From the NCBI GenBank assembly GCA_964398055.1, contig CAYNLK010000024.1, positions 1-64,000 on the forward strand: 64,000 bases of DNA, read 5' to 3'. This DNA comes from CAYNLK01 sp964398055 (GTDB lineage Bacteria > Chloroflexota > Anaerolineae > 4572-78 > J111). Positions 15,745 through 25,298 of the stretch are shown piece after piece. A program made the translations under genes and the position numbers. How positions within the stretch are numbered: the first letter of the stretch is position 1; each line of letters opens with the position of its first letter. A model generated the notes under the pieces. That model was not told the DNA's origin. It ran no database searches and worked only from the letters and a program-made list of their open reading frames with translations.

Positions 15745-17148
15745 ATGGTCAATAGATTCCGCTCCGACATTCAGGTCTGCTCATTTTGCAAGCGGACGCA
15801 GGAAGAGGTCAACCGGCTAATCGCCGGACCCGACCAGGTTTATATTTGTGATGAATGTGTTGACCTCTGTCGCGACATTTTAGAAGAAGACAATTCATCC
15901 CAAACTGCGGCCGAATTCCAGTTGAATCGCATTCCCTCGCCTAAAGAAATCTATGAGCGCCTGAATGAATGGGTGGTAGGCCAGGATTGGGCCAAAAAGG
16001 TTCTGTCGGTGGCGGTGTACAACCATTACAAGCGGATCAATCGCACAACCTCAAGCAAAGACAAAGAGGATGAAGTAGAGCTGCAAAAGAGTAATATCCT
16101 GCTGATTGGACCGACCGGCTGCGGCAAAACCCTGTTGGCCCAAACGTTAGCCCGCATTCTGGATGTTCCTTTTTGCATTGCCGATGCTACGGCTCTGACC
16201 GAAGCCGGCTACGTGGGCGAAGATGTCGAGAACATCTTGCTCCGGCTAATCCAGGCGGCCGATTACGACGTGCAGCGGGCTGAACAGGGTATTATTTACA
16301 TCGACGAAATCGACAAAGCCGCCCGCAAATCAGGCGACAACCCCTCCATCACTCGCGATGTGTCCGGGGAAGGGGTGCAACAAGCCCTCTTGAAAATCAT
16401 CGAAGGCGCCCAGGCCAACGTCCCGCCGCAGGGCGGGCGCAAGCATCCGCACCAGGATTTTATCCAGATCGACACCTCCAATATCCTCTTCATCTGCGGG
16501 GGCGCGTTCGACAACCTTGATCGGATCATCGAGAAGCGGTTGGGGCTAAAGGATCGGATCGGCTTTGCCAAGCAGCCGGCCAAAAAAGTATCCAAGCCGG
16601 ATACCAAGGAGACTCGGCCCATTAAAACGCCGGCCGGCCGGTTGCAGGAAGTTACGGCTTTGGCCAAACCGGAGTTGCCAACCTCCAAGGAAGAAGAAGC
16701 CATTCGCCACTCGGCCGAGTTGCTGGCCCAGGTTACCCCCGACGACCTGTTGGCCTACGGCCTGATCCCCGAGTTCGTGGGCCGGCTGCCGGTGATGGTC
16801 ACGGTAGAACCGCTGGACCACGCCGCCTTGATGCGGATTTTAACCCAGCCGCGCAATGCCATCGTCAAGCAATTTCAACATCTTTTTGCGTTGGATAGCG
16901 TAGAATTGGTCTTTACTCAGGAAGCGCTGTCAACCGCGGCCCAGTTGGCCCTCAGGTATAAGACCGGAGCCCGGGGACTACGCTCGATCATCGAGGAAGC
17001 GCTCTTGAACGTAATGTACGAAATCCCCTCCCGCGCCGAAATCAAAAAGTGCGTTATCAACGCCGCGGTCATTCGCAAAGAGACCGAGCCGGAACTATAC
17101 GACGAGCACGGCCGGCCAATCGGTATGGCGCTTGACAAAGCGGCATAG
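15745..17148 (+). CDS. clpX: Clp protease ATP-binding unfoldase subunit ClpX
   Basis: The zinc-binding domain has four cysteines (12, 15, 35, 38). The AAA+ module has Walker A GPTGCGKT, Walker B IIYIDEIDK, the pore loop GYVGEDVEN, and the arginine finger in PEFVGRLP. The ClpP-contacting loop appears as RIGF at about residue 273. It is followed by an insert of roughly 40 residues rich in Lys, Pro and Thr before SAELLAQVTPDDLLAYG, making the protein (467) longer than most (about 420). The insert is in frame and lies on the ClpP-facing side. Confidence 0.95.
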   Translation: MVNRFRSDIQVCSFCKRTQEEVNRLIAGPDQVYICDECVDLCRDILEEDNSSQTAAEFQLNRIPSPKEIYERLNEWVVGQDWAKKVLSVAVYNHYKRINRTTSSKDKEDEVELQKSNILLIGPTGCGKTLLAQTLARILDVPFCIADATALTEAGYVGEDVENILLRLIQAADYDVQRAEQGIIYIDEIDKAARKSGDNPSITRDVSGEGVQQALLKIIEGAQANVPPQGGRKHPHQDFIQIDTSNILFICGGAFDNLDRIIEKRLGLKDRIGFAKQPAKKVSKPDTKETRPIKTPAGRLQEVTALAKPELPTSKEEEAIRHSAELLAQVTPDDLLAYGLIPEFVGRLPVMVTVEPLDHAALMRILTQPRNAIVKQFQHLFALDSVELVFTQEALSTAAQLALRYKTGARGLRSIIEEALLNVMYEIPSRAEIKKCVINAAVIRKETEPELYDEHGRPIGMALDKAA

Positions 17149-17174
17149 GTGCCGGTTCAGCCTTGACCCCTTCC

Positions 17175-17203
17175 GGCCAGGTAATCATTAGCCTGGCCTT
17201 TTT
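17175..17203 (+). terminator. Terminator after clpX
   Basis: GGCCAGG (17175-17181) pairs with CCTGGCC (17192-17198), followed by TTTTT. It ends the tig-clpP-clpX operon. Confidence 0.75.
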
Positions 17204-17248
17204 GATTTTTAGGGGGGTGATCTTCTCAACGGCAGGGTGCTACAACTC

Positions 17249-17650
17249 TTATTCTTGTGTTGACGTGGTCAACCACGGTGGAGGCGCCGGATAAAAGCCG
17301 TTTTGCTCCAGCCACTCCCAATCGGGACCGGGCCAACCGAACCTGGCAAAATCGACTTGGCCAGACGGGTCGAACTCAACCCCCTCAGCCTCTAAAATTT
17401 CACGCTGACGGAGGCTACCATCACCGGCCCCGCGGGGGCTGATTTTGCCCTGACGGTTGATCACGCGCGGCCAGGGTACATCGGAGTCGTAGGGTAAGGC
17501 GGCCATAGCGTAACCAACCATTCGGGCCGTGCAGTTCCCCACCAGCGCCGCCACCTGGCCGTAGGTTGCCACCTGGCCCGCTGGAATTTGACGGACTACG
17601 GCGTAAATACGTTCATAAGTTGGGGCGTTGTGTAAGGATATAGCGGACAT
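17249..17650 (-). CDS. Alkyltransferase-like (ATL/MGMT-fold) DNA-binding protein
   Basis: This 133-residue protein has the C-terminal MGMT fold: IPAGQVATYGQVAALVG and ARMVGYAM carry the helix-turn-helix with the flipping Tyr30 and Arg43. The methyl-accepting PCHRV motif is replaced by PWPRV (59-63), so Cys is Trp and His is Pro. ATL proteins bind O6-alkylguanine without repairing it and hand the lesion to nucleotide excision repair. The usual ATL motif is PWHRV, so the second change is unusual. A C-terminal GPDWEWLEQNGF extension is present. It converges with clpX. Confidence 0.85.
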   Translation of the reverse strand: MSAISLHNAPTYERIYAVVRQIPAGQVATYGQVAALVGNCTARMVGYAMAALPYDSDVPWPRVINRQGKISPRGAGDGSLRQREILEAEGVEFDPSGQVDFARFGWPGPDWEWLEQNGFYPAPPPWLTTSTQE

Positions 17651-17667
17651 TGTTTTGAACCTTTTTT

Positions 17668-17753
17668 GACCGTCGACGGCCGACCGCGGACTGCGGAAAA
17701 GATGGAGGAGGTCTCAGTACATTACTGCGGTCGTTCGTCAGCGGTCGGCGGTC
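17668..17753. repeat. Imperfect GC-rich palindrome
   Basis: Copies of GACCG/CCGACCGC on the left are mirrored by GCGGTC and GCGGTCGGCGGTC on the right. It lies between the ATL gene and the O-antigen ligase-like gene, and no other copy was seen in the window. Confidence 0.4.
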
Positions 17754-17765
17754 ATTTGTTCGCGG

Positions 17766-19223
17766 TCACGTATCGGCCTGTTCCTCGGCCCGCCACAACA
17801 ATACCGCCACCATCCCCAGGCCCATCACCAGCCAATAGAGGGCCACAATGTGAATGAAGGTTAAGTTGAAGTAGAAGTGGTCAAAAACCCCACCGATCAT
17901 GGCCCCCAGGCTGGCCAGGCCATAAGCCAGCAGCGGCGCCTCAAGGCGGTGGCCCCGCGGCAGGCGGCGGAAAGTGGTAAATACAACCAGTAGATAGGCC
18001 AGACCAATAAGCAGATAAAGGCCGGCGCCAATCAGGCCCATCTGCTGGGCCAGCAGGAGATAAACGCTGGAGACCCCCACGTAGACATCGATGTCGGGGG
18101 TGCCAAAGAAACCGACTCCGGTCAGGGGATAGCGGCTGATCAGGTTGAAGGCATCTTTGTATTCGCCAAAGCGCATCTGGGTAGCCAAATCCTCACCACG
18201 GACGCCTTCGATGAAACGTTCAACGTAGAGTTGGGTTTGGGGTAGGATCGCCACCAACCCGGCCAGCGCCAACAGCAGCCAGGCCAGCTTGCGGTAGCGC
18301 AGCAGTCCAATAACCCCCAGACCGGCCACGACTCCCAAGAGTGAGCCACGCGAAAAGGTCAGGTAGAGGGTCAAAAACATCAGTCCGGCAATGATGAATA
18401 AATAGCGTCGCGACAAAATTGGCCGGGGAGCAAAGAGATGGGCTACGGTGATGATGGTCAAAAAAACCATCAACCCGCCTAACGCATTTGGATCCACCGA
18501 GGTGGAGATGGCCCGCAGCGGTTGGGTGGGATCATCCTCGATATAACGCAGGATTCCCTCGGTGGGATATTGAAACACCCGCAGCAGCGACAAAATCCGG
18601 ACGGTCCAGTCGCCGGGGATAAAGTAGAAAAAAATGGCCAGGAGCGCGGTGCCGCCGCCGGCCAATATGAGAACGCGTGAGATTTGCTCCAACTGGTTGA
18701 TGGTTTTGACCTGGTTGACCACCAGAAAGAAGAGACCAATCGCCAGCAATACTTCCAGAAAATTTCGGGCTACGGTTACATTCAGCCCGCCGTAACGCAG
18801 GCCAAAAATGAAGATGAACAAGGCCCAACCCATAAAAGCAACCAGAAGAGGTCCCAGCGGTGAGCCGACCAAAGTTCGCTGCTGGCCGGTGATCAGGCGC
18901 ATGGCCCAGACCGCAAACAACGCCCCGATGGCCACGTCGATAAAGGTGGGGCGAAAACCGATTTTGATCGGCAGCGCCCCGTATGGCAGCAAACAGATCA
19001 GCCCAATCAGGGCAAACAGGCCCACCTGAGTACTGCGCAGCATCAGGGTGCCCACGGTCAACGCAGCGAGCAGGCCGACCGCAATGATGGGCCCCAATCC
19101 CCCAAATAAGGCTCCAACCAATAAGCCGGCCACAACGGCGACAAAAAGCAAGCCCATCGCCGCCAGACGGGGATTGTCGGCGGTGATCCAATTACGTAAG
19201 GTATCTAAAGCGGGATTTTGCAT
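17766..19223 (-). CDS. O-antigen ligase/polymerase-like membrane protein (Wzy_C)
   Basis: This 485-residue protein has about eleven to twelve hydrophobic segments and a large loop near the C-terminal half (about 330-390, between the TFSRGSLLG helix and YPLTGVGFF). The Wzy_C/WaaL family uses that loop to transfer or polymerise polysaccharide on a lipid carrier. The TFSRGS motif and the LTGVGFFG motif are typical. No other polysaccharide genes are nearby. It lies 104 bp downstream of the GAF histidine kinase on the same strand and may be co-transcribed. Confidence 0.78.
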   Translation of the reverse strand: MQNPALDTLRNWITADNPRLAAMGLLFVAVVAGLLVGALFGGLGPIIAVGLLAALTVGTLMLRSTQVGLFALIGLICLLPYGALPIKIGFRPTFIDVAIGALFAVWAMRLITGQQRTLVGSPLGPLLVAFMGWALFIFIFGLRYGGLNVTVARNFLEVLLAIGLFFLVVNQVKTINQLEQISRVLILAGGGTALLAIFFYFIPGDWTVRILSLLRVFQYPTEGILRYIEDDPTQPLRAISTSVDPNALGGLMVFLTIITVAHLFAPRPILSRRYLFIIAGLMFLTLYLTFSRGSLLGVVAGLGVIGLLRYRKLAWLLLALAGLVAILPQTQLYVERFIEGVRGEDLATQMRFGEYKDAFNLISRYPLTGVGFFGTPDIDVYVGVSSVYLLLAQQMGLIGAGLYLLIGLAYLLVVFTTFRRLPRGHRLEAPLLAYGLASLGAMIGGVFDHFYFNLTFIHIVALYWLVMGLGMVAVLLWRAEEQADT

Positions 19224-19327
19224 CGCTTACTCAGCTAAAAAGCGAACACGCAATCCGCTTGAAATGTCCATTGCGTGTGGAACTGCGTTCAAAACGTATT
19301 GCGGGCTAGCTGTTCTGGAAGATAGGC

Positions 19328-21226
19328 TTAATCCAGCGGCAACCGATCCGGCGGTACCACCAGCGGACCGGTGGGGCTCCGTTTTTTCAATCGCATTTCT
19401 TCTTCTTTTGGCACGTGGATGGTGATCCGGGTCCCCTTATCCGGCGCGGATTTGATATCCAACTCGCCTCCGATCAACTCCGTGCGTTCCCGGATATTGA
19501 CCATACCCAGGCTACCCCGGTGTTCATAATTAGCCAGCACCTTATCGACATCAAAACCCTGGCCGTCATCAGAAATGATCGTGTCAATGGCCAGCGGCGT
19601 TTCACGTAGCTCCACCAAAATATTTTTGGCCCGGGCATGTTTGATGGCATTGTTGACTGTTTCTTGCACAATGGCAAAAATGGCCGCCTCGACTTTGCCG
19701 TCTTGCCGGGAGATGTCACCCCCGCCATGATCTGTTTTGACCTCGAGCCTGAGAGTGGTGGCCTGGCCGATATCCTTTTGGCGGCGTTCCAGAAAGACTT
19801 GCAAGGCCGCGCCCAACCCCTGCGTTTCTAAAACCAGGGGTCGCAATTCAAAAAGCATCGTCCGCATCTGGTGGCTGGCCCGGCTGGCCAACTCCTGCAT
19901 TTCGTCAAGTTCTTTAGGCAGCAACGAGGGATCTTTTTCCAGGGCCTTTTTACAAAAATCCAGGCTCATCATAATCCCGGCCACTAATTGGGTCGGGCCA
20001 TCGTGCAGGTCGCGAGCCAATGCCCGCCGGGCCTGCTCTTGAGCTTCAATCACCCGGTCACGCTCGGCCAAGACGTTCTCGTGGAGCCGGGCGTTTTGGA
20101 TGGCAATGGCGGCATAAGAGGCAGTGGCGCTGAGTAACTCCAGGTCGCTCTTGGTGAAGCGGCCATTTCTTTTGTTGATGACTTGCAAAACACCGATGAC
20201 ATTGTCGTACAAGACCAGCGGAACGCACATCAGATTGCGGGTCTGAAAGTTGATCTCCTGGTCGAACTTTTTGAAATGGCGCTTGTCCCGGGCCGCGTCA
20301 GCCACCACCAGCGGCTTGCCGCTGAGAGCTACTTCCCCGGCAATACCCTGACCCTTGGGCACCCGGAACGGTTTGATCTCCGCAGCTTTGGCCCCGAGGG
20401 CAATTTGGAAGACCAGATCGCCCGTGTCTGGGTCGCTGAGGAGAAGTGAGCCGGCCTCCACGTTGAGCATATATTCAACCTGCTGCATAATCCGGGTCAG
20501 GACTTCATCCAGGTGCAGGGTCGATGAGAGGGTGCGGGCCACATCATTGAGCAGGGCCATTTCGGCGGCGCGGCGCTGACTGGATTCGTACAGACGAGCG
20601 TTGCGAATGGCAATCGCGGCCTGAGTAGCGATGGCCGACAGTAACCACAGGTCGTGTTCGGTGAAGGCATTGGGGGTATAGCTCCACATGGCAATAACCC
20701 CCTGGGCCTGTTTGCCGGACAAGACCGAGTTGACAATCGGCACCCCTAACCAGGAAAGGATCTCCTTGTTGGGGCGAAACCGATTAATTTCGTATAGCTC
20801 TTCACTTCGGTTGGTTTCGGGCAGGTTATGGATCAAGCGCGGGGTCTGAGTGGTGAGCACTATCTCTGTCAATCCCCGGCTATTGGGGACGAACTTGATT
20901 GACAGCGGCTCCATCTTTTGGCCCTGATCAAAAACCAGCACAAAATTCAGCGTACTGGTCTCTTCATCAAAAATAATGATGGCAAAATTGGAGGTATTGA
21001 CCAGGCGGCTACTTTCCTTATACAACCCCCAGATCACATCCTTCAAATCCAGGCTGGAGCCAACGACCACCCCAATATTGTAAAGGGCGGTAATCTCTTT
21101 GACTTCGCGAGTCAGGCGCTGAATTCGGTTCGGGTCGCCATCATGCTCGCCCGCTTTAGGCAACAACTCTTCTTGAGAAGCGTTAGAATTGGAGATGCCC
21201 ATCATTTCGTCGCACAAGCCAGCCAA
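19328..21226 (-). CDS. Twin-GAF sensor histidine kinase, NarL-type (HisKA_3)
   Basis: Two GAF domains (about 45-205 and 225-385) precede a HisKA_3 dimerisation domain with the RDLHDGPTQ box (about residue 408) and a HATPase_c domain with ISDDGQGFD and SLGMVNIRER (about 500-615). There are no membrane segments, so the signal is intracellular. Kinases of this type usually pair with LuxR/NarL regulators, and none is adjacent. Several Met codons lie near the N-terminus (21226, 21205, 21202), so the exact start is uncertain. A structured leader of about 100 nt precedes it. Confidence 0.85.
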   Translation of the reverse strand: MAGLCDEMMGISNSNASQEELLPKAGEHDGDPNRIQRLTREVKEITALYNIGVVVGSSLDLKDVIWGLYKESSRLVNTSNFAIIIFDEETSTLNFVLVFDQGQKMEPLSIKFVPNSRGLTEIVLTTQTPRLIHNLPETNRSEELYEINRFRPNKEILSWLGVPIVNSVLSGKQAQGVIAMWSYTPNAFTEHDLWLLSAIATQAAIAIRNARLYESSQRRAAEMALLNDVARTLSSTLHLDEVLTRIMQQVEYMLNVEAGSLLLSDPDTGDLVFQIALGAKAAEIKPFRVPKGQGIAGEVALSGKPLVVADAARDKRHFKKFDQEINFQTRNLMCVPLVLYDNVIGVLQVINKRNGRFTKSDLELLSATASYAAIAIQNARLHENVLAERDRVIEAQEQARRALARDLHDGPTQLVAGIMMSLDFCKKALEKDPSLLPKELDEMQELASRASHQMRTMLFELRPLVLETQGLGAALQVFLERRQKDIGQATTLRLEVKTDHGGGDISRQDGKVEAAIFAIVQETVNNAIKHARAKNILVELRETPLAIDTIISDDGQGFDVDKVLANYEHRGSLGMVNIRERTELIGGELDIKSAPDKGTRITIHVPKEEEMRLKKRSPTGPLVVPPDRLPLD

Positions 21227-21240
21227 TTTACCAAAAATAA

Positions 21241-21336
21241 AGCTCTGCTTGATGATGACTATGGATGGTCCATCTAAAAACAGAGCTATCTTCTCATAAT
21301 TAAACTACATACTTGATGGTAACGAAAGGTATTATA
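21241..21336 (-). promoter_or_regulatory. Extended -10 promoter and hairpin leader of the GAF kinase gene
   Basis: On the minus strand TGCTATAAT (-10 box 21336-21331) is an extended -10 element without a clear -35. The leader that follows contains AGCTCTG (21287-21281) pairing with CAGAGCT (21247-21241), enclosing GATGG/CCATC. The hairpin ends 14 bp before the first start codon and may affect translation. Confidence 0.45.
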
Positions 21337-21386
21337 GCATAAGTTCTCTCGCTTGGGTAATCAATCAAGAGGGGTGATCGGTGCAT

Positions 21387-21884
21387 TCAGGTAATGGTGA
21401 CCATAACGGCGCCCTGATCGACCTTGTCGCCGGGGGCCACTCGCACCGTGTGAACCTGCCCGGCGCGGGGCGCCTTGAACTCATTCTGCATTTTCATCGA
21501 TTCCAGAATCACCAGAATGTCACCCTGTTCAACCGCCTGTCTGGTTCTTACGGCTACTTCAACCACCACCCCAGGCATCGGCGCTTTGATGATTGCCTCG
21601 CCCGTTACGGCTTCGAGACTGTTCTTGACCCCGGCCAACCGGCGGGTGCGTTCATCCTCAACCACCACCTCAAAAATCTCACCACTCAACTGAACCTCAT
21701 AGATGCCATCGCCTTCTTTCATCCGAACATCGTGAGATTTGCCATCAACAATAATCGAATGCATGGTCGTATCGAGCATCTGCTGCATATCGACCTCGAT
21801 GTTGACGCCATCGACAGTGATCTGGCCATCTCGATTAATGTCGATTGTAAATTGTTTGTCGCCAACAGTGGTAAGATATTTCAA
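21387..21884 (-). CDS. Biotin carboxyl carrier subunit of an acyl-CoA carboxylase
   Basis: The C-terminal biotinyl domain (about 95-165) has ESMKMQNEF with the biotin-accepting Lys131, flanked by APMPGVV. The first 90 residues resemble the acyl-CoA/propionyl carboxylase linker (IVDGKSHDVRM and YEVQLSG), as in the BT-like segment of propionyl-CoA carboxylase. The protein is 165 residues. It is the last of three minus-strand genes and lies 36 bp after the biotin carboxylase. It should shuttle carboxybiotin between the two other subunits. Confidence 0.9.
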   Translation of the reverse strand: MKYLTTVGDKQFTIDINRDGQITVDGVNIEVDMQQMLDTTMHSIIVDGKSHDVRMKEGDGIYEVQLSGEIFEVVVEDERTRRLAGVKNSLEAVTGEAIIKAPMPGVVVEVAVRTRQAVEQGDILVILESMKMQNEFKAPRAGQVHTVRVAPGDKVDQGAVMVTIT

Positions 21885-21920
21885 TTGCGGCTCCTTGCTG
21901 CTTTTTAATTGATCAACTGG

Positions 21921-23423
21921 TTATCTCAGCCGTCGGTCCAGCGCTTCGCGGCGACCGTAGAGCCGCCAGGGGCTGGCGCCCCCCTGGTGTAGCAGAATAG
22001 CCTGCTGGTTGCGGTGGTGGGCAACCACGGTGGCTGCCACCGCCGCAATTTTCATTAGTTCAGGCTGGGGCGTTTGGTTGAGCCTAAAGGTACGCTCCAG
22101 GAAGGTGGTATCAAACTGGCCGGCCTGAAAGCGGGTCGAGTTCATCAGTTGCAGGTGAAGGGGCAGGGTGGTTGAGACGCCGGTGATGCGGAACTCTTCC
22201 AGGGCCCGGCGCATGCGCAGGATGGCTTCGCCCCGGCTTTCGGCCAGTACAATCAGCTTGGCCAGCATCGAATCGTAATAAGGGGTTACCTCCACTCCAA
22301 AGTAGATGCCGCTATCCACCCGCACCCCCGGTCCGGTTGGGGGGGTCAGACCGATGATCCGGCCAATGGACGGCATAAAGTTATGGGCCGGGTCCTCGGC
22401 CAGAATCCGGCACTCGATGGCCCAACCTTTGAGCTGGATGTCGGCCTGGCTGTAACGCAGTTTTCGTCCCGAGGCCACCCGCAGCATCTCTTTTACTATA
22501 TCCACGCCGGTGACCATTTCAGTGACCGGATGCTCTACTTGCAGGCGGGTATTCATCTCCAGGAAGTAGAAGTTTTTGTCTTTGTCCAGGATGAACTCCA
22601 TTGTTCCGGCCGAAGCATAGTTGACCGCCCTGGCCGCCTCGACCGCAATGGCGCCCATCTTTTGCCGCAGTGTTTCGTCAACCACCGGTGAGGGGGACTC
22701 TTCTACCAACTTTTGGTGGCGGCGCTGGATGGAACATTCCCGCTCACCCAGGTGGATCACATTGCCATGGGCATCGCCCAGGAGTTGGATTTCAATATGG
22801 CGGCTGTTTTCAATTAGTTTCTCCAAGTAGACCCGGTCGTCCCCAAACACCGAGTGCGCTTCACGGCGAGCTACCCTCACCGCCTCGGCTAAATCCTCGG
22901 GCTGGCGAACTTCACGGATCCCTTTGCCGCCGCCACCGCCGGCTGCTTTGACCAGTAGCGGGAACCCGATCGCCTGGGCCGCGGCCAACAGTTCCTCATC
23001 CCGCAGATCTTTGGCTTGACCGGTACCGGGCACCAACGGTACGCCGGCCCTGGCCATTGTCTCCCGGGCCGCCATTTTGTCACCCATAATCCGGATGATG
23101 TCTGGCGGAGGCCCAATCCAGGCCAGACCGGCGTCAAGTACGGCCTGGGCAAAGTCGGCGCTTTCTGCCAGAAAGCCGTAGCCGGGATGGATGCCGTCGG
23201 CGCCACACTTGCGGGCGACGTCGATAATCTTGTCGCCGCGAAGATAGCTCTCTGTGGCCGGGGATGGGCCTAAGAGATAGGCTTCCTGAGCCATGCGCAC
23301 GTGGGGCGCCATCCGGTCGGCTTCCGAGCAAACAGCTACCGCCTCGTAGCCTAACTCCTGGCAGGCCCGGACAATCCGCACCGCAATTTCACCTCGATTG
23401 GCCACTAATATTTTCTTTAGCAT
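21921..23423 (-). CDS. Biotin carboxylase subunit of an acyl-CoA carboxylase
   Basis: This ATP-grasp enzyme carboxylates the biotin on the carrier protein. It starts with MLKKILVANRGEIAVRIVRA, shows the glycine-rich AAGGGGGKGIR loop (about residues 163-173) and HIEIQLLGD, ECSIQRR and EMNTRLQVEHPVTEM motifs. The start at 23423 is the conserved family start; the frame extends further upstream into a repeat-like spacer. The C-terminus runs slightly beyond the standard domain (500 residues in all). The gene lies between the carboxyltransferase and carrier genes. Confidence 0.93.
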   Translation of the reverse strand: MLKKILVANRGEIAVRIVRACQELGYEAVAVCSEADRMAPHVRMAQEAYLLGPSPATESYLRGDKIIDVARKCGADGIHPGYGFLAESADFAQAVLDAGLAWIGPPPDIIRIMGDKMAARETMARAGVPLVPGTGQAKDLRDEELLAAAQAIGFPLLVKAAGGGGGKGIREVRQPEDLAEAVRVARREAHSVFGDDRVYLEKLIENSRHIEIQLLGDAHGNVIHLGERECSIQRRHQKLVEESPSPVVDETLRQKMGAIAVEAARAVNYASAGTMEFILDKDKNFYFLEMNTRLQVEHPVTEMVTGVDIVKEMLRVASGRKLRYSQADIQLKGWAIECRILAEDPAHNFMPSIGRIIGLTPPTGPGVRVDSGIYFGVEVTPYYDSMLAKLIVLAESRGEAILRMRRALEEFRITGVSTTLPLHLQLMNSTRFQAGQFDTTFLERTFRLNQTPQPELMKIAAVAATVVAHHRNQQAILLHQGGASPWRLYGRREALDRRLR

Positions 23424-23497
23424 AGTCACTCGTCCTGGTTCAGGTGGCAAGTAGCAAGTGGCATTTCCTGCAACCTGCAACCTGCGACCTGCCACTG

Positions 23498-25048
23498 TCA
23501 CAACGGAATATTGCCGTGTTTCTTGGGCGGGTTTTCATCTCGTTTATTTTGCAACATCTCGAGACCGTTGATCAACATGGGTCGGGTTTGGCTGGGTTCA
23601 ATCACATCATCCACATAGCCCCAACTGGCGGCTACGTAGGGATTGGCAAATTTATCGCGGTACTCGGCCAGGAGGGCGGCCCGCAATGCCTCCGGGTCGT
23701 CGGTTTCGGCCAACTCCTGCCGATAGAGAATATTGATTGCCCCTTCCGGCCCCATCACGGCGATTTCGGCGCTGGGCCAGGCCAGGTTGAGGTCGCCCCG
23801 TAGATTTTTGCTGCTCATCACGTCGTAAGCGCCGCCGTAGGCCTTGCGAGTGATCACCGTAATCTTGGGGACTGTGGCTTCGGCAAAAGCATAGAGTAGT
23901 TTGGCCCCATGCCGAATGATGCCACCATGCTCCTGGGCTACACCGGGCAGAAAACCAGGTACATCCTCAAAAATGATCAGAGGAATATTGAAGCAGTCGC
24001 AAAAGCGGACAAAGCGGGCTGCCTTGGTCGAGGCGTTGATATCCAGCACCCCGGCCAGCACCGCCGGCTGGTTAGCCACAACGCCTACACTGCGCCCGTT
24101 CAGGCGGGCAAAACCGATGATGATGTTTTGGGCAAAATGGGCTTGCACTTCCAGAAAATAACCCTGGTCCACCACCGCCGTGATAACTTCGTGCATATCG
24201 TACGGTTTGTTGGGATTGTCGGGAATGATGGTATCCAGCGAGCTTTCGGTGCGGAGGGGATCGTCCTGGCAGACGACCGCCGGCGGCTCTTCCATATTGT
24301 TGCGAGGCAGGAAACTGAGTAAAGTGCGGACGGTGTACAAGGCCAGGTCTTCACTCTCGGCGGCAAAGTGAGCCACTCCGCTGATTTGATTGTGGACCAT
24401 CATGCCGCCGAGTTCATCAAAAGAAACCTCTTCGTGGGTAACCGACTTGACTACTTCCGGCCCGGTTACGAACATGTAACTGGTCTCTTTGGTCATAATG
24501 ATGAAGTCGGTTAGGGCCGGCGAGTAGACCGCCCCGCCGGCGCACGGACCGAGAATACAGGAGATTTGGGGAATGACCCCACTACACAGCGTGTTGCGCA
24601 GGAAGATATCGGCGTAACCGCCCAGGCTAACCACACCCTCTTGAATCCGCGCTCCGCCGGAGTCGTTCAGGCCGATAATCGGCGCGCCGTTTTTGAGGGC
24701 CAAATCCTGAACTTTCACAATCTTGTCGGCGTGGGCCCGGCCCAGGCTGCCGCCCATCACCGTGAAATCCTGGGCATACACATAGACCAAACGCTGGTCG
24801 ATGGTGCCGTAGCCGGTCACCACCCCATCACCCAGTGGCTTGTTTTGCGCCAGGCCAAAATCGCTGCTGCGGTGGGTGACAAAATGGCCGATTTCCCGAA
24901 ATGAGCCATCGTCGAGCAAGATTTCAAGACGTTCGCGAGCGGTCAATTTACATTTGGCATGCTGCGCTTTGATCTTGGCCTCACCACCCCCTAACTTGGA
25001 TTGAGCTTTCAGTTCGCGTAATTTGCCAATGGCTGGATCGAGCGACAT
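23498..25048 (-). CDS. Acyl-CoA carboxylase carboxyltransferase subunit (propionyl-CoA carboxylase beta-like)
   Basis: The 516-residue protein has the crotonase-fold N and C halves of the decarboxylase/carboxyltransferase family. Typical stretches include LNDSGGARIQEGV, GPCAGGAVYSPALTDF, the second-half FEDVPGFLPGVAQEHGGIIRHGAK and AYGGAYDVM. The motifs fit propionyl- or acetyl/propionyl-CoA carboxylases better than the AccA/AccD pair. With the two downstream genes it should make a complete three-part carboxylase producing methylmalonyl-CoA or malonyl-CoA. It is first in the operon; a 74-bp spacer of small CAACCTG repeats separates it from the next gene. Confidence 0.92.
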   Translation of the reverse strand: MSLDPAIGKLRELKAQSKLGGGEAKIKAQHAKCKLTARERLEILLDDGSFREIGHFVTHRSSDFGLAQNKPLGDGVVTGYGTIDQRLVYVYAQDFTVMGGSLGRAHADKIVKVQDLALKNGAPIIGLNDSGGARIQEGVVSLGGYADIFLRNTLCSGVIPQISCILGPCAGGAVYSPALTDFIIMTKETSYMFVTGPEVVKSVTHEEVSFDELGGMMVHNQISGVAHFAAESEDLALYTVRTLLSFLPRNNMEEPPAVVCQDDPLRTESSLDTIIPDNPNKPYDMHEVITAVVDQGYFLEVQAHFAQNIIIGFARLNGRSVGVVANQPAVLAGVLDINASTKAARFVRFCDCFNIPLIIFEDVPGFLPGVAQEHGGIIRHGAKLLYAFAEATVPKITVITRKAYGGAYDVMSSKNLRGDLNLAWPSAEIAVMGPEGAINILYRQELAETDDPEALRAALLAEYRDKFANPYVAASWGYVDDVIEPSQTRPMLINGLEMLQNKRDENPPKKHGNIPL

Positions 25049-25298
25049 TTACTCCTCCATCTCCAATATCGGTTTGCACCTCTGATTCCTGTCGGGTTTC
25101 CTGCGGGGAGGCGTCTGCCTGATAAAACCCCTAAATCTGTCAATAGTTTCGAAGATTCTAGCGCCGGACGGTTTCAATCCAAAATTGCTGACTCAAAATT
25201 AGGCAAGGGGTTCGTTGGAAGCGCTGGTCACCCGTACCCTAACATTGCCAACAGTTTTTAATGTTTGGCGAAGTATGCTAAAATTCCCATAAGCTAAT

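Noticed and set aside
21921..23501. A longer biotin carboxylase starting at 23501
   Set aside because: The added residues come from a repeat-like spacer; the conserved family start is MLKKILVANRGEI at 23423.
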